Assembly: GCA_937124525.1 (NCBI GenBank) | Contig: CAKZLA010000364.1 | Location: 1-7,544, forward strand | DNA from: an uncultured Desulfobacterium sp. | Lineage (GTDB): Bacteria > Desulfobacterota > Desulfobacteria > Desulfobacterales > Desulfobacteraceae | DNA length: 7,544 bases | Reading direction: 5' to 3' | Shown: positions 1 to 7,000 of the stretch, in pieces | Numbering within the stretch: position 1 is the first letter of the stretch | Layout: each line of letters starts with the position of its first letter | Program-made: the position numbers and the translations under genes | The notes under the pieces: model-generated | What the model saw: the letters and a program-made list of their open reading frames with translations, nothing else | Database searches by the model: none | Told to the model about the DNA's origin: nothing

Positions 1-1
1 A

Positions 2-277
2 GAGGGAATTGAAGGGCTTGTCCATGTGTCTGAAATCAGCAAGGAAAAAATCAAGACGCCTTCAGATCAGTTCAAGGTCAGTGACAACATTACTGCACGG
101 GTGATGAACATCAACAGCGATGAAAGACGTATTGGTCTTTCTATCAAACGACTTGAGGACGAGGCAGAAGAGGATATCATCCAGGATTTTGCCAAAAACA
201 TGAAGCCCACCACATCTTCTTTTGGTGAGCTGCTTCGTGACAACCTCGAGGAGGCTGCCAAGTCTGAAGATAAATAA
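2..277 (+). CDS. rpsA: 30S ribosomal protein S1, C-terminal part (5' end outside window)
   Basis: Ribosomal protein S1 sits on the small subunit and helps bind and unfold mRNA for translation initiation. The visible 91 codons enter the window in frame and end at TAA 275-277. They hold most of a final S1 (OB-fold) RNA-binding domain. It opens with EGIEGLVHVSEIS and ends with the motif NINSDERRIGLSIKRL, typical of S1 repeats in bacterial RpsA. An acidic, probably flexible tail follows (GELLRDNLEEAAKSEDK). A GTG at 26 is only an internal valine codon, because the frame is open to the window edge and the domain begins upstream. A strong terminator follows 73 bases downstream, so rpsA ends its transcription unit. 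Another S1-domain protein is possible in principle, but the tail and the neighbouring sppA fit RpsA. Confidence 0.93.
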   Translation, partial: EGIEGLVHVSEISKEKIKTPSDQFKVSDNITARVMNINSDERRIGLSIKRLEDEAEEDIIQDFAKNMKPTTSSFGELLRDNLEEAAKSEDK

Positions 278-350
278 TATCACTGGTTGCAGCCATATTT
301 TCTATGAGGTCTGCTGCCGGACATGATAATGATACCAGACTGAAAATATT

Positions 351-389
351 AGGTCGGATACAGAGCTATCTCTGTGCCCGACCTTTTTT
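351..389 (+). terminator. Rho-independent terminator of rpsA
   Basis: A perfect 7-bp outer stem pairs AGGTCGG (351-357) with CCGACCT (378-384). Inside it, a 5-bp stem pairs CAGAG (361-365) with CTCTG (370-374), closing a CTAT loop; three unpaired bases on each side separate the two stems. A run of six T (384-389) follows at once. This is a classic intrinsic terminator 73 bases after the rpsA stop, so sppA downstream should need its own promoter. Confidence 0.92.
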
Positions 390-423
390 ATATATACCCT
401 CTTACCCTCAAACTTGAACGAAA

Positions 424-523
424 TAATTTGCCTTTTGGCCCATCTACTGCGTTGCATCAAAGGCCAAATAGGGCCGAGTTATTAAACCTTTAACGCGCCT
501 TGTAGATGAACCACCAAATTTTA
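424..523. repeat. Degenerate inverted-repeat (MITE/REP-like) element
   Basis: The outer arms are imperfect. The left arm starts AATTTG near 425 and contains CATCTAC (441-447) followed by TGCGTT. The right arm contains AACGCGCC, GTAGATG (502-508) and CCAAATT (514-520). Nested within the left half is a perfect 7-bp pair, TTTGGCC (434-440) and GGCCAAA (462-468). A related core, CATCTGCG, recurs at 559-566. No protein is encoded. The form suggests a decayed non-coding palindromic element or mobile-element remnant. I infer this from structure only; copies elsewhere in the genome cannot be seen from this window. Confidence 0.45.
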
Positions 524-660
524 TAGATTGGTCTGCGTTATTTCTGTCCAACTTATTTCATCTGCGGTCCTTATTTTACCTGAACTATAGTTCCGATCAA
601 TTGAAATGATGCTAATTTTAACTCATAAGTTGCTATTTTTTTAAACAAAGTTCAACATTT

Positions 661-690
661 AGTGCCAGCTCATGTGATCGGCACTATAAT
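661..690 (+). promoter_or_regulatory. Candidate sppA promoter (-10) overlapping an inverted repeat
   Basis: A perfect TATAAT (685-690) lies about 73 bases before the sppA start. No good -35 box sits 16-18 bases upstream. Instead the -35 position is taken by one arm of a perfect 6-bp inverted repeat, AGTGCC (661-666) and GGCACT (680-685), whose right arm shares its last base with the -10 box. This layout fits an activator or repressor site, but a chance AT-rich -10 match is possible. Confidence 0.4.
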
Positions 691-720
691 CAGCGATGAT
701 TAAAAAATCCAGGATCTGAT

Positions 721-741
721 ACCCATAACCCAGTACCCAGA
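721..741 (+). repeat. Three ACCCA repeats with 7-base period in the sppA leader
   Basis: ACCCA occurs at 721-725, 728-732 and 735-739, giving three consecutive heptamers of the form ACCCANN. They lie between the candidate -10 box and the sppA ribosome binding site. The array is too short to assign a function; it could be a protein or RNA-binding site, or chance. Confidence 0.5.
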
Positions 742-752
742 AAATAAGCAGT

Positions 753-756
753 GAGG
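753..756 (+). promoter_or_regulatory. Ribosome binding site deciding the sppA start
   Basis: GAGG lies six bases before the ATG at 763, an ideal spacing. The in-frame GTG at 751 has no Shine-Dalgarno match upstream (AAAATAAGCA precedes it), and this site overlaps the codons that follow it. ATG 763 is therefore preferred. Confidence 0.7.
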
Positions 757-762
757 TATTTC

Positions 763-1665
763 ATGTTTTCCAGAAGACATCCGTTTTTATTTTTTTGTCT
801 TGTGGCGTTCACCGTCGCATCGGCAACTTTTGTTATTACCACTGGCTTGATTGTGGGAGGAGGAGCTTTGCTTAATGCCTCTCTTGTCACCGGATATGGA
901 GGGCATTCTGGAAATGTGGGTGTTGTGGAAATTTCCGGATTAATTTCTTCCTCAAAAGAGATAATAGAGGATCTTAATACCTTTCGGAAGGATGCGGATA
1001 TTGAGGCCATAGTGCTTCGTATTGATTCCCCCGGAGGCGGGGTGGGGCCATCCCAGGAGATATATCGAGAAGTTATGAAGACACGTCTGGTTAAAAAAGT
1101 GGTGGCGTCCCTGGGGTCGGTGGCAGCTTCGGGGGGATACTATTCAGCCGCAGCTTGTGACGGCATCATGGCCAATCCTGGCACCATTACCGGCAGCATT
1201 GGCGTGATCATGGAGTATGCCAATTTTAAGGAAATTATTAAGAAAATCGGTTTGACCCCGGTGGTGATCAAAAGCGGTGAGTATAAAGACATGGGATCAC
1301 CCCTGCGAGATCTGGCTGATACGGAAAAGAGGTTGCTCCAGGGGGTTGTGGATGAGATTCATTCCCAGTTTGTCAAAGATGTTGCCACGGGTCGAAATAT
1401 TGAAGAAGAAAAAATGGCCACCTTTGCCGATGGACGAATATTCACCGGTGCCAAGGCTCTGGATCTCCAGCTGGTGGATCGGCTGGGGAATTTCGGGGAT
1501 GCCATTGAATGGGCTGGTGTCCTGGCCGGTATTACCGGTGATGTGGTGCCGGTTTATCCCCGGGAAGATAACATGACAATGATCAAAAAAGTGATACACT
1601 CTTTATTCAAAGGTGCTGACATCACCGGCGCCATAACGGATAATTTCGGGTTCATCGTCAATTAA
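763..1665 (+). CDS. sppA: Signal peptide peptidase SppA, short form (S49 family)
   Basis: SppA is a membrane-bound serine protease that cuts leftover signal peptides after secretion, acting on the outer face of the cytoplasmic membrane. Residues below count from ATG 763 (300 aa). After MFSRRH a hydrophobic segment at about 7-37 forms an N-terminal membrane anchor. A single S49 domain follows at about 53-255. It includes RIDSPGGG (86-93), the nucleophile Ser123 in SVAASGGYY, TGSIGVI (143-149), and the general base Lys175 in KSGEYKD. The Ser-Lys distance of 52 residues equals that of Bacillus subtilis SppA (Ser147/Lys199). The length fits the short form with one protease domain; the Escherichia coli enzyme has two. 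The C-terminal tail after about 265 is not conserved, and its last 63 bases overlap the convergent yciO-type gene. A start at GTG 751 would add four residues but has a worse ribosome binding site. Confidence 0.93.
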   Translation: MFSRRHPFLFFCLVAFTVASATFVITTGLIVGGGALLNASLVTGYGGHSGNVGVVEISGLISSSKEIIEDLNTFRKDADIEAIVLRIDSPGGGVGPSQEIYREVMKTRLVKKVVASLGSVAASGGYYSAAACDGIMANPGTITGSIGVIMEYANFKEIIKKIGLTPVVIKSGEYKDMGSPLRDLADTEKRLLQGVVDEIHSQFVKDVATGRNIEEEKMATFADGRIFTGAKALDLQLVDRLGNFGDAIEWAGVLAGITGDVVPVYPREDNMTMIKKVIHSLFKGADITGAITDNFGFIVN

Positions 1666-2211
1666 AGAGACAACGCTGGAGGCCATGCCTGCAACGGGTC
1701 CACCGTCAATGACGGCATCAAGACGTATGCCAAAAAAATCGTGAAGCAGGGAAGGGTCTTCAAATATATTACCATCGGGGTCTGTGGCGCTGGTGCTCAA
1801 TATCGGGTGTCCCAGATCCTGGGCAATGGCCAGGGAGATGGTGTTATCAGGCACCCGGATGCCTGCTGTTTTACGTTTTGTCAGCATGATTTTGGGAACC
1901 ATTTTTGATCCTGGCAGAATGAATGTAAAGGGCCCTGGCAACAGGCGTTTCATGTTGCGGTAGGCAAAATTGGAAACTTTTGCATATTCACTGATATGGG
2001 TTAGGTTAGAACAGATAAAGCTGAAGGGTTGGGTTTGACTTCTCTGTTTCAGGCGGTAAACTTTTTCAATGGCTTTTTTGTTGAGGATATCACACCCGAT
2101 GCCATAGAATGTGTCTGTGGGATATGCAATAATCCCCCCCTGTTTTAAAATGTTCACAATTTTTTCAATCATTCGGGGCTGGGGATTGTAGGGATTTACT
2201 TTCAGCAGCAT
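1603..2211 (-). CDS. yciO: YciO-type YrdC/Sua5 family protein (L-threonylcarbamoyladenylate synthase-like)
   Basis: This family relates to TsaC/Sua5, which make threonylcarbamoyl-AMP for the t6A modification of tRNA. The 202-residue protein has the single YrdC domain without the extra Sua5 C-terminal domain. Visible motifs are PTDTFYGIGCD (31-41), the nucleotide-pocket region LKQRSQTQPFSFI (54-66), LLPGPFTFIL (90-99), KRKTAGIRVP (112-121), STSAT (139-143) and the C-terminal GAGDV (194-198). The opening NPYNPQPR and the STSAT in place of the TsaC-type SAN motif match E. coli YciO (206 aa, from memory) better than TsaC. The true substrate of YciO proteins is uncertain. ATG 2209-2211 is preceded by only a weak Shine-Dalgarno (ATGGA, eight bases away). 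The gene is convergent with sppA and divergent from guaB, and no terminator is visible after its TAA (1603-1605). Confidence 0.88.
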   Translation of the reverse strand: MLLKVNPYNPQPRMIEKIVNILKQGGIIAYPTDTFYGIGCDILNKKAIEKVYRLKQRSQTQPFSFICSNLTHISEYAKVSNFAYRNMKRLLPGPFTFILPGSKMVPKIMLTKRKTAGIRVPDNTISLAIAQDLGHPILSTSATDPDGNIFEDPSLLHDFFGIRLDAVIDGGPVAGMASSVVSLIDDEPEIIRYGAGDVSTFE

Positions 2212-2254
2212 GGTTTTGTTCCATTCTCAGTTTAAGGGGGTTCAGGGTAGAGGG

Positions 2255-2274
2255 TCTTTATTCGTGTATAAAGA
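2255..2274 (-). repeat. Stem-loop in the presumed yciO leader
   Basis: TCTTTAT (2255-2261) pairs perfectly with ATAAAGA (2268-2274) around a six-base loop. It lies 44 bases before the yciO start codon. There is no T run on either side, so it is not an intrinsic terminator. It may be a weak leader hairpin or chance in AT-rich DNA. Confidence 0.4.
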
Positions 2275-2291
2275 GAAGCACTATGTTCGGG

Positions 2292-2319
2292 GTGCCCAAA
2301 AGTTAGAAACCGGCACTAT
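2292..2319 (+). repeat. GTGCC-N14-CGGCACTAT inverted repeat
   Basis: GTGCC (2292-2296) is the inverse of GGCAC (2312-2316). The right arm extends to CGGCACTAT (2311-2319). The same nine bases, also preceded by GTGCC, occur at 662-687 before sppA with a spacer of 12 rather than 14. This may be a shared regulator site or remains of one dispersed repeat. Confidence 0.4.
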
Positions 2320-2342
2320 TCAAACCACTGACAGCTATACCG

Positions 2343-2354
2343 TTTATATATAAA
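2343..2354. repeat. 12-bp AT palindrome TTTATATATAAA
   Basis: A perfect 12-base palindrome lies about mid-way between the two divergent starts. On the plus strand CTGACA (2328-2333) stands 15 bases before TATAAA (2349-2354), a poor-spacing promoter match. The reverse strand is equally AT-rich and could serve yciO. It could be a promoter or melting region, but the evidence is weak. Confidence 0.3.
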
Positions 2355-2447
2355 AGCATCAAGAAATTTTTGGATTTGCTCTGTTTGATTTTTTCCCTTT
2401 TTTCTGATATTGAACCAAATTCACAAAAATAGGGTTTGCATGCAGAA

Positions 2448-2456
2448 TGGCATAAT
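2448..2456 (+). promoter_or_regulatory. Candidate extended -10 promoter of guaB
   Basis: TGG followed by CATAAT (2451-2456) matches an extended -10 element (TGn plus five of six -10 bases). A recognisable -35 is absent at 16-18 bases, which extended -10 promoters can tolerate. Transcription would start near 2463, giving a leader of about 88 bases before guaB. I saw no guanine riboswitch-like fold in that leader. Confidence 0.35.
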
Positions 2457-2539
2457 ACCATTTTCAATATTTGTTGTGCCGGCAGGCCGACATGGCGGTT
2501 ATAACAGCTTAGATAAAAGTTAATTACAGGATTTCCACT

Positions 2540-2544
2540 GGAGG
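2540..2544 (+). promoter_or_regulatory. Ribosome binding site of guaB
   Basis: GGAGG ends six bases before ATG 2551. It is the strongest Shine-Dalgarno in the window and fixes the start, which also gives the usual IMPDH N-terminus. Confidence 0.88.
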
Positions 2545-2550
2545 ATAAAA

Positions 2551-4023
2551 ATGGTGAATATTATAGCAGAGGACGGGTTGTCCTTTGATGATGTGCTGCT
2601 GGTACCGGACTACTCTTCAATACTGCCCGATGATGTCCAGACCGGAACCCGGTTGACCCGGGAACTTAGTTTAAACATTCCCATTGTCAGTGCGGCCATG
2701 GACACTGTGACTGAGGCCCGGACAGCCATCAGCATGGCCCGGGCCGGAGGATTGGGATTTATCCATAGAAATCTTTCCATTGAGGAACAGGTGATTGAAG
2801 TAGATCGTGTGAAAAAATCTGAAAGCGGGATGATTGTGGACCCCATCACCATTTCTCCGGACACTTCCATTAAGAAAGTGCTGGCCATCATGGCCCAGTA
2901 CCGAATTTCAGGCATACCGGTCACCGAAGGAGACAAGCTTGTGGGCATTGTCACTAATCGGGATCTGCGGTTTGAGACCCAGCTTGAGAAACCAGCCAGC
3001 GATGTCATGACCAAAGAAAATTTGGTAACGGTTTCCGAAGGGTGTTCCCTGGAAGAGTCTAAAACAATGCTTCACAGGCACCGCATTGAAAAATTGTTAG
3101 TGGTGGACAAAGCAGGTCTTCTCAAGGGCTTAATCACCATCAAGGATATTGAGAAAATAAAAAAATATCCCCATGCGTGTAAGGATTCCATGGGCAGACT
3201 TAGGGCCGGGGCCGCCATTGGTGTGGGATCTGATATGATGGAACGTACCGAAGCCCTTATACGGGGGGGAGTGGATGCCCTGGTCATTGACACTTCCCAT
3301 GGCCATTCCCAAAATGTCATGAGTGCGGTGGAAAAAATTAAATATAGTTTTCCCGATTCCCAGGTGATTGCCGGTAATGTGGCCACTGCCAAAGGTGTCA
3401 AGGCGCTTGTTGATTCCGGTGCTGATGGTGTTAAAATCGGTATCGGTCCAGGCTCCATCTGCACCACCCGCATAGTGGCGGGTGTGGGAGTGCCCCAGTT
3501 GTCCGCCATTATGAATTGCAAGGAAGTTTCCAATGAGACGGGTGTGCCCATCATTGCCGATGGTGGCATTAAATTTTCCGGTGATATTGCCAAAGCCATT
3601 GGTGCTGGTGCTCAGTGTGTGATGCTGGGAAGCTTGCTTGCCGGAACCTTGGAGAGCCCGGGGGAAATTGTTATTTTCCAGGGAAGAAAGTACAAGGCAT
3701 ACCGGGGCATGGGATCAGTGGAAGCCATGCGCAAGGGCAGCAGTGATCGGTATTACCAGCGGGACAGCTCCGAAGATGAGACTCTGGTGCCAGAAGGTAT
3801 TGTTGGCAGAATTCCCTACAGAGGGACAGTGAAGGAGAACATCGTACAGATGCTGGGGGGGCTGAAAGCCGGTATGGGATATCTTGGTACACTGACCATT
3901 GAAGAATTGCGCCAGCAGGCACATTTTGTTAGAATCAGTGCAGCCGGTCTCAGGGAAAGCCATGTTCATGATGTTATCATCACCAAAGAGGCGCCTAATT
4001 ACAGTATCGACAACATGAAATAA
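2551..4023 (+). CDS. guaB: Inosine-5'-monophosphate dehydrogenase
   Basis: GuaB oxidises IMP to XMP with NAD+, the committing step of guanine nucleotide synthesis, as a cytoplasmic tetramer. The 490-residue length matches the family (E. coli 488). The N-terminus SFDDVLLVPDYS (11-22) and SAAMDTVTE (48-56) are standard. A pair of CBS domains, which bind nucleotides and regulate the enzyme, is inserted at about 93-205. The barrel resumes with VIDTSHGHS (245-253) and the phosphate and catalytic loop GIGPGSICTTR (297-307), where Cys304 is the nucleophile. DGG (337-339) and MLGSLLAGT (358-366) contact the IMP phosphate. The mobile flap holds SSDRYYQR with Arg400 as the expected general base, then VPEGIVGR (413-420). 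All key residues are present. The next gene, dnaE, starts 75 bases later with no terminator between, so co-transcription is likely. Confidence 0.98.
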   Translation: MVNIIAEDGLSFDDVLLVPDYSSILPDDVQTGTRLTRELSLNIPIVSAAMDTVTEARTAISMARAGGLGFIHRNLSIEEQVIEVDRVKKSESGMIVDPITISPDTSIKKVLAIMAQYRISGIPVTEGDKLVGIVTNRDLRFETQLEKPASDVMTKENLVTVSEGCSLEESKTMLHRHRIEKLLVVDKAGLLKGLITIKDIEKIKKYPHACKDSMGRLRAGAAIGVGSDMMERTEALIRGGVDALVIDTSHGHSQNVMSAVEKIKYSFPDSQVIAGNVATAKGVKALVDSGADGVKIGIGPGSICTTRIVAGVGVPQLSAIMNCKEVSNETGVPIIADGGIKFSGDIAKAIGAGAQCVMLGSLLAGTLESPGEIVIFQGRKYKAYRGMGSVEAMRKGSSDRYYQRDSSEDETLVPEGIVGRIPYRGTVKENIVQMLGGLKAGMGYLGTLTIEELRQQAHFVRISAAGLRESHVHDVIITKEAPNYSIDNMK

Positions 4024-4083
4024 TTGCCATGGGCAGACCTGACTCCTTCCCTGGGTTTGCCCACACCAAATTCATCGCGTTAC

Positions 4084-4087
4084 AGGA
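4084..4087 (+). promoter_or_regulatory. Likely ribosome binding site of dnaE
   Basis: AGGA lies 11 bases before ATG 4099, a rather long spacing and a weak match. This ATG is chosen mainly because it places the conserved PHP opening (HLHVHTEYS) at residues 12-20, as in the family. TTG codons at 4024 and 4057 are in frame but would add unconserved residues. Confidence 0.5.
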
Positions 4088-4098
4088 CCTACATCTCA

Positions 4099-7000
4099 AT
4101 GACAGATTTCGCATCAGCATCAAACTTTTATCATCTCCACGTTCACACCGAATATTCCCTGCTGGATGGTGCCATCCGCCTGGATGCTCTACTCCATCAA
4201 TGCCGGGAGTTTGGTATGGATGCCGTTGCCATGACCGACCACGGCACCATGTTTGGTGCTGCCCCCTTTAATGCTAAAGCCCAAAAAGCAGGTATCCGGC
4301 CCATCATTGGGTGTGAGGTGTATGTTGCCCCCAGAACCATCACCCACAAAACAGCCCAGGACAATAAGGGGTTAAACCATCTGGTGCTCCTTGCCAAAGA
4401 CAGGGAGGGGTATACAAATCTTTGCAAATTGGCATCCCGTGCCCAGCTGGAAGGGTTTTACTATAAGCCCCGGGTGGATAAAGAGATGCTGGCTCAGTAT
4501 AGCAAAGGGCTCATTGCCATGTCTGCCTGTATCAAGGGAGAGCTTGCCCAGCGTATCCTTGAAAAAAAAATAGATGAGGCCGATGAGGCGGCCCGGTTTT
4601 TCATGAAAACCTTTGGGGAGGATAATTTTTTTCTGGAGGTCCAGCACAATGGCATGGCCATCCAGGAGACGGTGAACCAGGGCTTATTTGATTTAAGTCA
4701 GCGCCTTTCCATCCCCATGGTGGCCACCAATGACTGTCATTATCTGTCAAAAAACGATGTCAGGGCCCACGAGGCCCTCTTGTGCATCCAGACCGGTGAT
4801 ACCCTGAACAACGAAAATAGGTTCAAATTTGATTCGGATCAGCTCTATTTTAAATCCCCCCAGGAGATGATAGACTCCCTGGGGCAGTATCCAGGTGCCA
4901 TTGAAAACACCTGTAAAATTGCGGCCCGGTGCCATGTGGAGTTTGATAATAAAACCTATCATTTCCCCCGGTATGAAACAGACACCAATGAAACCGTGGA
5001 TCAGATTTTTGACCGTCAGGTGCGTGAAGGGTTTGAAAAGCGACTGGCTGTACTGAAGAGAAAAAACCCGGACATTGATGAAAAACTCTACAGGGAACGT
5101 CTGGATTACGAAATTGGCGTGATTTTGGACATGGGCTTTCCCGGTTACTTTCTTATTGTGGCGGACTTTATCCGATATTCCAATGAGAATGATATCCCCG
5201 TGGGACCGGGCCGTGGATCGGCCGCTGGCAGCATGGTTGCCTATTCCATGGAGATAACGGCTCTGGACCCCATCGAACATGGGTTGATCTTTGAGCGATT
5301 CTTAAACCCTGCTCGTATCAGCATGCCGGATATTGATGTGGATTTCTGCATTGAAGGGCGGGAACAGGTTTATAAGTACGTCATTGATCGATATGGCGGC
5401 GGGGAGTATGTCTCCCAGATCATCACCTTTGGAAAATTAAAGGCCAAGGCTGTGCTCCGGGATGTGGGAAGGGCCCTTGGCGTTCCCCTGCCCGAGGTGG
5501 ATGTCATTGCAAAAATGGTTCCGGATGGTGCCAAAAATTTGACCCTTGCCATGGAAGAGGTGCCTGCCATCCCCGCTAAGGCAGATGGTCACCCCGACAT
5601 CCAGGAACTTTTGGATATTTCTCTGCTGCTGGAGGGCTTGCCCCGCCACGCCTCGACCCATGCTGCCGGGGTGGTGATTTCCGATAAACCCCTGGTGGAG
5701 TATCTGCCTTTATACAAGGGGAAAGAGGGGGAAGTTGTAACTCAGTTTGACATGAACTATGTGGAAAATCTGGGACTTGTGAAGTTTGACTTTCTGGGGC
5801 TTCGGAACCTCACTGTTATTAAAAACACCCTGGCTCTTCTTAAAAAACAGGGCAAGCCCATCCCCGATCTTCTGGAATTGGATTTTGATGATAAGGAGAC
5901 CTACGCGCTTCTGGCCCGGTCTGATACCACAGGGGTTTTTCAGCTGGAAAGCTCAGGCATGAAAGAGCTTATTGCCCGCCTTCAACCCGCCTGCTTCAGC
6001 GATATTGTGGCCCTGGTGGCCCTGTATCGGCCCGGTCCCCTGGACAGTGGCATGGCCGACTCCTATGTGGAACGAAAACATGGTCGGGAAGAGGTGGTGT
6101 ATCTGTTCCCAGAGCTTGAGCCCATATTAAAGGAGACCTACGGGGTGATCCTCTACCAGGAGCAGGTGATGAAAATTGCCGGGGTCCTGGCCAATTACTC
6201 CATGGCCGATGCCGATGGGCTGCGTAAAGCCATGGGTAAGAAAATTGCCGCCATGATGGAGGAACACCGGACGCTTTTTCTCAAGGGTGCCAAGGAGAAC
6301 AACCTGTGCGAAAAAAAGGCAGGGGAGCTTTTTGATCTCATGGAAAAGTTCGGCGGGTATGGATTTAATAAATCCCACAGCGCCGCCTATGCCCTGATTT
6401 GTTTTCAGACAGCCTTTCTCAAAGCCCACTATCCCCGTGAATACATGGCTGCCCTGATGACCAGTGAAATGAGCAACTCCGACAGTGTGGTCAAATACAT
6501 GGAGGAGTGCCGTAACCAGTCCATTGACGTGCTGCCCCCGGATATCAACGAATCCGATGCGGTATTCACCGTCACCAGCACGGCCATCCGTTTTGGCTTG
6601 GCTGCCGTTAAAAATGTGGGGGCCGCTGCCATTGACTCCATTGTGGAGGCAAGGAACAGTGACGGCAACTTTAAAACCATCTATGAATTTTGTGAACGGG
6701 TGACCCTTGGCAAGGTGAATAAGCGGGTGCTGGAAGCACTGATCAAGTGCGGTGCCTTTGATTCCACCGGAGCAAGGCGCAGCCAGCTTATGGCCACACT
6801 GGAAGAAGCCTTGGATCATGGGAACCGCATCCAGCGGGAAAAAGCTGATTCCCAGATGGATCTTTTTGCTGATATGGAAGGGGGCATTGCAGCCCCGGCA
6901 AGTCTTCCCCGAATGCCGGATATTGAAGAGTGGGACACCAACGATCTTCTGGCCCTGGAAAAGGAGACATTGGGCTTTTACATCACCGGGCACCCCCTGG

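Larger units (their letters stand above)
278..750. other. AT-rich intergenic region between rpsA and sppA
   Basis: No credible gene lies in these 473 bases; the only sizeable minus-strand frame here (690-1010) is an antisense shadow of sppA. The region holds the rpsA terminator (351-389), an imperfect inverted-repeat element (about 424-523), a second CATCTGCG core at 559-566, a candidate sppA promoter with an inverted repeat (661-690), and three ACCCA heptamer repeats (721-741). Stretch 570-660 is AT-rich and shows nothing I can name. Confidence 0.7.
2212..2550. other. Divergent intergenic region between yciO and guaB
   Basis: No gene is seen in these 339 bases. They must carry the promoters of both divergent genes. 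Structures present are a 7-bp hairpin (2255-2274), a GTGCC/GGCAC inverted repeat (2292-2316), a 12-bp AT palindrome (2343-2354), an extended -10 candidate for guaB (2448-2456), and the 8-bp palindrome TGCCGGCA (2477-2484). A pyrimidine-rich run (about 2378-2405) lies in between. Confidence 0.7.

Noticed and set aside
751..762. GTG at 751 as the sppA start
   Set aside because: It has no Shine-Dalgarno in front. ATG 763 has GAGG at six bases, and the four extra residues are not needed for the membrane anchor.
3072..3599. A 175-codon minus-strand open frame inside guaB
   Set aside because: It is an antisense shadow; the guaB translation is intact and fully conserved here.
4030..4063. TGGGCA/TGCCCA inverted repeat after guaB as a terminator
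   Set aside because: The stem is only 6 bp with a 22-base loop and no T run follows, so it is unlikely to stop transcription before dnaE.
4747..5280. A 177-codon minus-strand open frame inside dnaE
   Set aside because: It has no family features and is fully contained in a conserved coding region on the other strand.
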